Assembly (NCBI GenBank): GCA_903928325.1
Contig: CAIYQF010000335.1
Span: 1 to 5,490 of the forward strand
Length of the DNA: 5,490 nt
From: an uncultured beta proteobacterium
GTDB lineage: Bacteria; Pseudomonadota; Gammaproteobacteria; Burkholderiales; Burkholderiaceae_C
Direction: 5' to 3'
Position 1 is the first letter of the stretch. Each line of letters begins with the position of its first letter. Shown piece after piece: positions 1 through 5,195 of the stretch. The translations under genes were made by a program, and so were the position numbers. The notes beneath the pieces are model-generated. The model saw only the letters and a program-made list of their open reading frames with translations. It had not been told where the DNA came from and searched no databases.

Positions 1-16
1 CCTGTAGGGTGCGCGC

Positions 17-505
17 TTAGGCGGCGACGGCTTGTTGTTGGAGGGTCGCAGCAGCGTGCAGCACGGCTTTGACGATGTTCTGGTAGCCGGTGCAGCGGCA
101 CAGATTGCCAGACATGCCCACGCGCACTTCCTGCTCGGTGGGCTTGGGGTTGTCCTGCAAAAAGCGGTAGGCGCGCATCAGCATGCCGGGGGTGCAAAAG
201 CCGCATTGCAAACCGTGCTCTTTGTAAAAGCCTTCTTGCACCGCGTGCAGCACGCCGGCGTTGGCCAGGCCTTCGACGGTTTTGACGTCGCTGCCTTCGC
301 ACTGCACTGCCAGGTGGGTGCAGGCCTTGACCGACTGGCCGTCAATGTCCACGGTGCAAGCGCCGCAGTGGCTGGTCTCGCAGCCGATGTGGGCGCCGGT
401 GAGGTTCATCTTTTCCCGCAGGAAGTGGATCAACAGGGTGCGCGGCTCAACAGCCTCTTCGACAGCTTTGCCGTTGAGTTGCATGGAAACGATTTTTTTG
501 CTCAT
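17..505 (-). CDS. coxS: Aerobic carbon monoxide dehydrogenase small subunit, [2Fe-2S] protein CoxS
   Basis: Iron-sulfur subunit of a molybdenum hydroxylase of the CO dehydrogenase type. It passes electrons from the molybdenum site of CoxL to the FAD of CoxM. From the ATG at 505 the protein is 162 residues, the normal family length. The N-terminal plant-type ferredoxin domain has Cys42, Cys47, Cys50 and Cys62 (GCETSHCGAC). The C-terminal helical domain has Cys101, Cys104, Cys136 and Cys138 (QCGFCTPGM and GNLCRCTGYQN). All eight cluster ligands are present. The segment around residues 20-56 (VEPRTLLIHF, LTGAHIGC) closely resembles Oligotropha CoxS as I recall it. An in-frame start 18 codons upstream (559) exists but lies inside coxM, whereas the 505 start has a strong Shine-Dalgarno. 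It follows coxM by 19 bp in an apparent operon; coxL is expected beyond position 1. Other xanthine-dehydrogenase-family small subunits are the alternative, but the rcoM neighbourhood favours CO. Confidence 0.93.
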   Translation of the reverse strand: MSKKIVSMQLNGKAVEEAVEPRTLLIHFLREKMNLTGAHIGCETSHCGACTVDIDGQSVKACTHLAVQCEGSDVKTVEGLANAGVLHAVQEGFYKEHGLQCGFCTPGMLMRAYRFLQDNPKPTEQEVRVGMSGNLCRCTGYQNIVKAVLHAAATLQQQAVAA

Positions 506-510
506 AGGGG

Positions 511-517
511 TCTCCTT
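511..517 (-). promoter_or_regulatory. Ribosome binding site of coxS
   Basis: On the minus strand AAGGAGA lies 5 bases before the ATG ending at 503. It sits in the short coxM-coxS gap and decides the coxS start at 505 against the longer reading from 559. Confidence 0.8.
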
Positions 518-524
518 AAGGGGC

Positions 525-1388
525 TTAAGCGCAGCGGGCGGCAGCGGCGCGGATGGCACGGCGGGTCATCTCGCCAGCCATCGCAGTTTTGTATTCCACG
601 TCGCCACGCAGGTCTTCTGCGGGATCGCAAATAGCGCGGACGGCGTGCACGGCGGCGTCAATGCTCGCGTCGCTGAGGGGCTTGCCGACCAGCGCGGCTT
701 CAGCGTCGCTGGCGCGCAGCGCGGTGGGCGCCACATTGGTCAAGCCGATGCTGGCGTGGCTGACCACGCCGCCTGCCATGCGCAACACCACAGCGGCGCC
801 GGCGGTAGCCCAGTCACCGGTTTTGCGCTTGAGTTTTTGGTAGGCATAGCCCGTGCCGGCGGCAAAGGGTGCGATCAGTATGGCGGTGAGGATTTCATCT
901 TCGGCCAAGGCAGTCATATAAGTGCCGTGAAAGAAGTCCAGCGCTTTGACCTGGCGCTCGCCCTGGGGGCCTTGCAGTACAAAGGTCGCGTCCAGCGCCA
1001 TGGCGATGGCGGGATGGTCATTGCCGGGGTCGCCGTGGGCAATGTCGCCGCCAATGGTGCCGCGGTTGCGCACCTGGGGGTCGGCGATCAACAGGGCTGC
1101 TTCCACCAGCAAGGGCAGCTTGGCTTGCAGCAGTGGGGAGGCAATAAGCTCGTTTTCCGAGGTCATGGCGCCGATGCGGATCACGCCGCCTTGCTCGCTA
1201 ATGCCGCGCAGCTCGGGGATGCGGTTGATGTCAATCAGCGTGCCGGGTTGGGCAAAGCGCAGTTTCATCATGGGCAGCAAGCTGTGGCCGCCTGCGAGCA
1301 GCTTGGCGTCGTCGCCCAGCGAGGACAGCAGAGCGATAGCTTCGGCCACGGTGTGGGGTGCGTGGTAGTCAAATGCCGGTGGGATCAC
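525..1388 (-). CDS. coxM: Aerobic carbon monoxide dehydrogenase medium subunit, FAD-binding CoxM
   Basis: Flavoprotein subunit that takes electrons from the CoxS clusters and hands them to the quinone/respiratory chain. The protein is 287 residues, the usual length for CoxM. The N-terminus (IPPAFDYHAPHTVAEA) is typical. The two FAD pyrophosphate-binding motifs seen in CoxM are present at the expected places: AGGHS at residues 32-36 and TIGGD at 111-115, the latter followed by HGDPGND. YAYQKLKRKTGDWATA (181-196) and ASIGLTNVAPT (212-222) mark the C-terminal domain of the CO dehydrogenase flavoprotein family. The start is GTG at 1388, supported by a strong Shine-Dalgarno four bases upstream. 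It is the first gene of the visible cox operon, 138 bp downstream of rcoM on the same strand, and is probably RcoM-controlled through the repeats at 1466-1513. Form I versus form II enzyme cannot be decided because the diagnostic CoxL active-site loop is outside the window. Confidence 0.93.
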   Translation of the reverse strand: MIPPAFDYHAPHTVAEAIALLSSLGDDAKLLAGGHSLLPMMKLRFAQPGTLIDINRIPELRGISEQGGVIRIGAMTSENELIASPLLQAKLPLLVEAALLIADPQVRNRGTIGGDIAHGDPGNDHPAIAMALDATFVLQGPQGERQVKALDFFHGTYMTALAEDEILTAILIAPFAAGTGYAYQKLKRKTGDWATAGAAVVLRMAGGVVSHASIGLTNVAPTALRASDAEAALVGKPLSDASIDAAVHAVRAICDPAEDLRGDVEYKTAMAGEMTRRAIRAAAARCA

Positions 1389-1392
1389 GTTG

Positions 1393-1400
1393 TCTCCTTT
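1393..1400 (-). promoter_or_regulatory. Ribosome binding site of coxM (supports the GTG start)
   Basis: On the minus strand AAAGGAGA is separated by CAAC from a GTG codon at 1388-1386. There is no ATG at this location, so this strong Shine-Dalgarno is what fixes the GTG start. The following residues IPPAFDYH match the normal CoxM N-terminus. Confidence 0.8.
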
Positions 1401-1409
1401 TTATGACTG

Positions 1410-1436
1410 AACAAAACTTGAGCGGTCGCACTCTAG
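1410..1436 (-). terminator. Possible weak hairpin plus T-run between rcoM and coxM
   Basis: On the minus strand CTAGAGTG, the loop CGAC, then CGCTCAAG can form an imperfect stem (one A-A mismatch, one G-U pair), followed directly by TTTTGTT. It resembles a weak intrinsic terminator or leader hairpin for rcoM transcripts. It lies only about 20 bases before the coxM start, so it could also be chance or an attenuator. The stem is short and this is a tentative call. Confidence 0.2.
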
Positions 1437-1465
1437 CCAGCGGACCTTTATTTTGGTGAGGAAAA

Positions 1466-1513
1466 CAATCAACCGGTAAAAACGCCGCACGAATGGCGCG
1501 GCCGTTGCACGAA
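1466..1513 (-). promoter_or_regulatory. Candidate RcoM operator upstream of coxM: three direct repeats
   Basis: Reading toward coxM on the minus strand, TTCGTGC occurs at 1513-1507 and again exactly at 1493-1487. A weaker copy, TTGATTG, is at 1472-1466. Start-to-start spacing is 20 and 21 bases, that is two helical turns on one DNA face. From memory, purified Burkholderia xenovorans RcoM-1 protects sets of three direct repeats about 21 bp apart, so the arrangement fits the adjacent rcoM. The third copy ends 77 bases before the coxM start codon. No convincing sigma-70 promoter was identified between them, which is common for activator-dependent promoters. Assignment to RcoM is inference. Confidence 0.5.
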
Positions 1514-1526
1514 AAAAGGGAATCGT

Positions 1527-2339
1527 TCAGTTTTTGAGGTTGACCGTGTCACCCAGGCCCAGTTGCTCCATGAGCTTGGCCATGCTGGCGCGCGACACCG
1601 GTATTTCCACGGGCGTGGAGCCCATCATGCGCAGCGACATGCGGCCGTCGTCGCGCACGATCTCGTCCACCTGCGCCAGGTTGACGATGTAGCTGCGGTG
1701 CACCCGCAAAAACAGATGGGGGTCAAGCCGGCTTTCCAGGTCACCAATCGTGATATTGCAAAACTGCCCGCCTTGCGCGGTGTGGACCCAGGTGTAATGG
1801 CCTTCAGAGCGGATAAACGAGACGCTGGGCACGTCGACCAGCATGACGCGGTTTTGTTTGATGGTGGGGATTTTGCGCAACTGGCGCTTTTCACCCGCGT
1901 CTGCGCCTTTGGGCCGGGCCTCGGCGCTGCCTTCTTTGCTCACGACCTCGGTAATGTCGTAAAACACCAGTGTGTAGCCCGTGGTGGCGCCTTGCAAGTC
2001 GCCGATTTTGGAGACCTTGATCAGCAGCACCCGCTCCGGGATATTGATCATCATGGCCATGGGCGGCGCGTTGTTGACCGGGCACTCGGCTTGGCCCAGT
2101 AGAAACTTCACTTTTGCCTTGGCCGCCTCGGGGTGGAAGTCGGTGACGATTTTGCCAAACGGCAGCTTGTCGCCCACAGGCAGGCTGCGCCGGGCATAGT
2201 CGTTCATTCCCACCACGTGCAACGCATGGTCCAGGTGCACCACGCCTACGTCAAAGCGCTCTAGCAGGTACAGCCACGAGTTAGGCCCGGTGGTGTTGGA
2301 ACCATCAATCGACAAAGGGTAGGGGCAGGCTTTGGTCAT
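1527..2339 (-). CDS. rcoM: RcoM-family heme CO sensor and transcriptional activator (PAS-LytTR)
   Basis: One-component cytoplasmic regulator, 270 residues from the ATG at 2339. The N-terminal PAS domain (about 25-135) contains DFHPEAAKAK, CPVNNAPPMAMMIN and PERVLLIKVS, closely matching Burkholderia xenovorans RcoM as I recall it. His69, Cys86 and Met96 align with its heme ligands His74, Cys94 and Met104; CO displaces the Met. The His-Cys interval is 17 residues here against 20 there. After a polar linker (about 134-154), residues 155-262 are a LytTR DNA-binding domain (NRVMLVDVPSVSFI, EGHYTWVH, LFLRVHRSYIVNL). Known role: CO-dependent activation of cox or coo genes, consistent with coxM next door. 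Longer readings from an ATG at 2393 or a TTG at 2417 are possible, but 2339 gives the family N-terminal length and leaves the upstream repeats non-coding. No clear Shine-Dalgarno precedes 2339, so the start is moderately certain. Confidence 0.87.
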   Translation of the reverse strand: MTKACPYPLSIDGSNTTGPNSWLYLLERFDVGVVHLDHALHVVGMNDYARRSLPVGDKLPFGKIVTDFHPEAAKAKVKFLLGQAECPVNNAPPMAMMINIPERVLLIKVSKIGDLQGATTGYTLVFYDITEVVSKEGSAEARPKGADAGEKRQLRKIPTIKQNRVMLVDVPSVSFIRSEGHYTWVHTAQGGQFCNITIGDLESRLDPHLFLRVHRSYIVNLAQVDEIVRDDGRMSLRMMGSTPVEIPVSRASMAKLMEQLGLGDTVNLKN

Positions 2340-2388
2340 GGGCGGGTGTCGCAAAAACGGGAGATTGGATCGGGTCGGCACGCTAAGG

Positions 2389-2435
2389 CTCATGCCGGTA
2401 TACGGAGATTCGTGCAAACTTTGCGCGCTTCATTC
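2389..2435 (+). promoter_or_regulatory. Candidate RcoM operator between rcoM and the divergent membrane gene: three direct repeats
   Basis: On the plus strand CTCATGC (2389), TTCGTGC (2409) and TTCATTC (2429) start exactly 20 bases apart. The central copy extends to TTCGTGCAA (2409-2417), identical to the first repeat upstream of coxM (1513-1505). The set points toward the membrane protein gene starting at 2580. A TATACC element reading toward rcoM lies between copies one and two (2402-2397), without a good -35 box, so binding here could also affect rcoM itself. The flanking gap (2340-2579) otherwise shows only a short inverted repeat, GACTC/GAGTC with a 5-base loop (2547-2561), and a small reading frame. 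Function is inferred from shared sequence and spacing only. Confidence 0.42.
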
Positions 2436-2478
2436 ACCAGTGTGCCCGGCAAAAACCCAGCTGGTTACAGTCGAAGCC

Positions 2479-2583
2479 ATGAAAAATTTGGTGACTTGGG
2501 TCAAAAAAACTTCGGATGGCAGCGCACAAGAGTCCGTACTTTCACAGACTCCCTGCGAGTCGGCCATGGGGTTTACCCGATGA
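2479..2583 (+). CDS. Possible 34-residue leader peptide overlapping the membrane-protein start
   Basis: ATG at 2479 begins a 34-codon frame (MKNLVTWVKKTSDGSAQESV...) ending in TGA at 2581-2583. That stop overlaps the ATG of the next gene (ATGA). The downstream gene has no visible Shine-Dalgarno, so ribosomes terminating here could re-initiate on it. Against this, the peptide has no recognised family, its own ribosome site is weak (GAAG only), and short frames of this size occur by chance. It is listed as a translational-coupling candidate, not as a secure gene. Confidence 0.18.
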   Translation: MKNLVTWVKKTSDGSAQESVLSQTPCESAMGFTR

Positions 2584-3272
2584 CTCCCGCCTCTGCCGCC
2601 CCGCATTGGTTGGTACGCAGCATCGGCTCTGCCGCTTTGACGCCGTCCTTGCTGGTGGCGGTGGTGGGCGCAACTCTGTGGGCTTTGGGCGTTCGCGGCA
2701 ACGCGCAAGCCAGTGCCTACGGCACGGTGATTGCGGTGTCGCTGGTGCTGGTGGCCCTGGGTTGCGCGGCCTTGACCTGGGTGCGGCCCCAGCGCGCGGG
2801 CCTGTCGCCGCCCTACATCATGCTGTCGCTGGGTTTTGGCGGCATGCTGCTGGGCTTGGGGGTGGATTTGCTGCTGGGCGGCCCGGCGCGGCTGGAGAGC
2901 TTGTGCTCCCAGTCGGCTCGGCTGGACTTTTTTGAGAGCTTTGAATTGCACATGGCTTTTTTGCCCGCCATGCACGCGGGCATGTTGACAGGGGGGCTGT
3001 TGGCCATCCCCAGTCTGCGCCTGCTGCGTCAGCACTGTGGGCGCTACCTGTGCTCGGTGTTGACGCAAAACCTGTTGTGCTCGGGCTGGATGCTCTTGGG
3101 CATGACGGCTGGCGCCTTGTGGCTGGTGCGCTGGCAGGTGGCCACGGGGACCTCAAGTTTGCCGGGTATGCTGGGGGGCATGTTTGTGGGCATGACCTGG
3201 GGCATGGTCGCCAGTGTCGCCCTGTACCGCGCATTTTTTGCTCTGCGCAACCGCAACCCTGCACAGGATTAG
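2580..3272 (+). CDS. Six-helix integral membrane protein of unknown function, linked to the CO oxidation locus
   Basis: I do not recognise the family. The 230-residue product has six hydrophobic segments, at about residues 18-38, 47-68, 79-100, 124-146, 155-183 and 196-220. Positive charges in VRPQR (68-72), RLLRQHCGR (147-155) and RNRN (223-226) predict both ends in the cytoplasm. Helix 4 carries LHMAFLPAMHAGM with His124 and His132 plus several Met. Helix 3 has a buried Asp96, and Cys109 falls in the predicted periplasmic loop. These could bind a metal or heme, but that is speculation. ATG at 2580 is the first plausible start before helix 1; there is no clear Shine-Dalgarno, and it overlaps the stop of a small upstream frame. 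It is followed after 2 bp by the XdhC-type gene, so the two are probably co-transcribed. Its position divergent from rcoM, behind RcoM-like repeats, suggests a part in CO metabolism such as cofactor or metal supply, membrane anchoring or electron transfer. Confidence 0.8.
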   Translation: MTPASAAPHWLVRSIGSAALTPSLLVAVVGATLWALGVRGNAQASAYGTVIAVSLVLVALGCAALTWVRPQRAGLSPPYIMLSLGFGGMLLGLGVDLLLGGPARLESLCSQSARLDFFESFELHMAFLPAMHAGMLTGGLLAIPSLRLLRQHCGRYLCSVLTQNLLCSGWMLLGMTAGALWLVRWQVATGTSSLPGMLGGMFVGMTWGMVASVALYRAFFALRNRNPAQD

Positions 3273-3274
3273 AA

Positions 3275-4315
3275 ATGGACAGTCTGGACCTCCGGGTGTT
3301 GTCTGACGCCCTGGCTTGGCGCAGCGCAGGCCATGCAGTCACCCTGGTCACCGTGGTGCAAACCTGGGGCAGTGCGCCGCGCCCGCCTGGCGCCTTGCTG
3401 GCGGTGCGCGACGATGGCTCGGTCAGCGGATCGGTGTCCGGCGGTTGTGTGGAAGACGACCTGATTGCCCGCACCAAATCGGCGTTTACTAGGCTGGTCG
3501 CGCAGTCCGCCACACCGGTCCAGGTTGCCGCACCGGCAAACCTGCCCAGCGAAATTGTTTACGGCGTGAGCAAAGAAGAGGCGACCCGCTTTGGCTTGCC
3601 CTGCGGCGGCACCTTGCGCCTGGTGCATGAGCCCCTGCTGGACGCAAGCTGGATTGCTGCGCTGCTGGAGCGCACCGCCGCCCATCAACTGGTGGCGCGC
3701 ACCCTGGTCATGGCGACCGGCGCCGTCACCCTGGACACTGCCCAGCGCGGCCAAGACCTCGCCTTTGACGGCCAAACCCTGACGACGGTGTTCGGCCCCA
3801 AGTGGCGCTTGCTGCTCATTGGCGCGGGCCAGCTGTCGCAAGCGGTGGCGCAAATGGCCGGCCTGCTGGACTTTGAAGTGCTGGTCTGCGACCCGCGCGA
3901 AGACTACGCCGCCACCCTGGACCTACGCCTGGTGCAGCGCTTGGAGGGCATGCCCGACGACGTGGTGCGCGAGATGCTGCCCGACCCCCACACCGCCATC
4001 GTGGCCCTGACCCACGACGCCAAGCTTGACGACATGGCGCTCTTGGAGGCGCTCAAATCCGACGCTTTTTATGTGGGCGCGTTGGGTTCCGGGCGCACCC
4101 AGGCGGCGCGCAAAGCGCGCTTGAAAGAGCACTTTGACATGACCGACACCGAACTCGCCCGCCTGCACGGCCCGGTGGGCCTGCGCCTGGGCGCCAAAAC
4201 CCCGGCGGAAATTGCGGTGTCTATCTTGGCGGAAATCGTGCAAGTGAAAAACGCCGGGGCTGTGGTGGCCCATGCCGATTCGTCTTGCGCCGTGCCCGGC
4301 GCGCCAGCCACCTAA
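3275..4315 (+). CDS. XdhC/CoxF/CoxI family molybdenum-enzyme maturation protein
   Basis: Cytoplasmic accessory protein, 346 residues. In the best-studied relatives it binds molybdenum cofactor and helps its sulfuration and insertion into xanthine dehydrogenase or CO dehydrogenase. The N-terminal XdhC/CoxI domain shows QTWGSAPRPPGALLAV (29-44) and GSVSGGCVEDD (52-62) with the conserved Cys58, then GLPCGGTLRL (107-116) with Cys110. The C-terminal XdhC Rossmann domain starts at LLLIGAGQLSQAVA (179-192) and ends its first beta-alpha-beta unit at VLVCDPRED (202-210). Further family motifs are ALTHDAKLDD (244-253), YVGALGSGRTQAARKARL (266-283) and GLRLGAKTPAEIAVSILAEI (302-321). The start follows an AGGA 6 bases upstream and lies 2 bp after the membrane-protein stop. 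With coxMS nearby, the CO dehydrogenase is the obvious client. CoxF and CoxI are both of this family and I cannot tell which one this represents. It converges on psd with a 4-bp gap and no visible terminator. Confidence 0.9.
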   Translation: MDSLDLRVLSDALAWRSAGHAVTLVTVVQTWGSAPRPPGALLAVRDDGSVSGSVSGGCVEDDLIARTKSAFTRLVAQSATPVQVAAPANLPSEIVYGVSKEEATRFGLPCGGTLRLVHEPLLDASWIAALLERTAAHQLVARTLVMATGAVTLDTAQRGQDLAFDGQTLTTVFGPKWRLLLIGAGQLSQAVAQMAGLLDFEVLVCDPREDYAATLDLRLVQRLEGMPDDVVREMLPDPHTAIVALTHDAKLDDMALLEALKSDAFYVGALGSGRTQAARKARLKEHFDMTDTELARLHGPVGLRLGAKTPAEIAVSILAEIVQVKNAGAVVAHADSSCAVPGAPAT

Positions 4316-4319
4316 GCGC

Positions 4320-5195
4320 CTAAACGGCGACGCGTTGCCCCATGGCCTCGCCCAGGCGCACCGGTGCTGCGGGCTGCCAGGCCGGGTTCCAGTCCAGCGT
4401 GGCGCGCGGCCAAAGCAGCACCACCGTCGAGCCGAGCAAAAACCGGCCCATTTCTTCACCTTGGCGCAGCGTTACCGTGCCTTCGTCGTAATGCCACTCG
4501 GTGATTTGCGGCAGGCGTGGTGGGTTGACCACGCCGTGCCACACGGTGGCCATGCTGCCCACAATGGTGGCGCCCACCAGGGTGAGCACCAGCGGGCCGT
4601 GGTCGGTGTCAAACACGCACACCACCCGTTCATTGCGCGCAAACAGGCCCGGCACGCCACGCGCCGTGGTCGGGTTGACCGAGAACAGATCGCCCGGCAC
4701 ATACACCATGCGCCGCAAACGCCCATCGCAGGGCATGTGGATGCGGTGGTAGTCGCGCGGGCTGAGGTAGATCGTGGCAAAGCTGCCGTTGTCAAACTGT
4801 GCCGCCAGTGCAGAGTCGCCACCCACCAGCGCCGTGGTGCTGTAGGCGTGGCCCTTGGCCTGGAAGATCTGGTCGCCTTCGATGGCCCCGAACTGGCTGA
4901 TCGCGCCGTCCACCGGGCAGACCAGATCGGCCTGCGCCCGGGGCCGGGCATCGGGCCTCAGGGCGCGGGTGAAGAAGTCGTTGAAGCTGGCGTAACGGGC
5001 GGGGTCGGGCTGGGCGGCTTCGGCCATGTTCACGCCGTAGCGGGCCACGAACCACCGGATGATCGCGGTGGTGGCCGCACCGCCTTGCCACCCCGCCACG
5101 AGACCCGAGAACTGCGTCAAGGCCTGCTGGGGCAGCAGGTGCTGCGCGGCCACCGCCACGCGTTCGCCCAGGGGCACGGCCACCGGCCCGCTCAC
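4320..5195 (-). CDS. psd: Phosphatidylserine decarboxylase proenzyme (pyruvoyl-dependent)
   Basis: Converts phosphatidylserine to phosphatidylethanolamine at the inner membrane. The 291-residue length matches the bacterial enzyme. The catalytic and processing residues are visible: Asp96 in CPVDGAIS, His150 and His153 in YHRIHMPCDG, and the self-cleavage motif LGST at 254-257. There Ser256 would become the pyruvoyl group, giving a beta chain of 255 and an alpha chain of 36 residues. FNDFFTRALRPDARP (71-85) and VGATIVGSM (207-215) are further family segments. Translation begins at a GTG (5195) that overlaps the TGA stop of the upstream peptidase gene (GTGA), so the two are probably translationally coupled. 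The N-terminal stretch ERVAVAAQHLLPQQALTQFSG fits the usual beginning, which supports this start. It is housekeeping lipid metabolism and not evidently linked to CO oxidation. Confidence 0.95.
   Translation of the reverse strand: MSGPVAVPLGERVAVAAQHLLPQQALTQFSGLVAGWQGGAATTAIIRWFVARYGVNMAEAAQPDPARYASFNDFFTRALRPDARPRAQADLVCPVDGAISQFGAIEGDQIFQAKGHAYSTTALVGGDSALAAQFDNGSFATIYLSPRDYHRIHMPCDGRLRRMVYVPGDLFSVNPTTARGVPGLFARNERVVCVFDTDHGPLVLTLVGATIVGSMATVWHGVVNPPRLPQITEWHYDEGTVTLRQGEEMGRFLLGSTVVLLWPRATLDWNPAWQPAAPVRLGEAMGQRVAV

Noticed and set aside
506..559. CoxS start 18 codons upstream at 559
   Set aside because: It would lie inside coxM, and the internal ATG at 505 has a strong Shine-Dalgarno and gives the usual CoxS N-terminus.
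261..1406. Long open frame on the plus strand antisense to coxM and coxS
   Set aside because: It is antisense to two genes with complete family motifs and good ribosome sites. Its translation shows no family signature and is explained by GC-rich codon bias.
2340..2417. Extended N-terminus of RcoM from the ATG at 2393 or the TTG at 2417
   Set aside because: Neither has a Shine-Dalgarno. The extra 18-26 residues have no counterpart in RcoM as I recall it, and they would run through the repeat region 2389-2435.
2466..2471. TACAGT as a -10 box for the membrane gene
   Set aside because: It matches four of six consensus bases, but no acceptable -35 hexamer lies at 16-18 bases, so it is not listed as a promoter.
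2430..3068. Minus-strand frame opposite the membrane protein gene
   Set aside because: The translation is low-complexity Gln/His/Arg/Ala, whereas the plus strand encodes six regular hydrophobic helices obeying the positive-inside rule.
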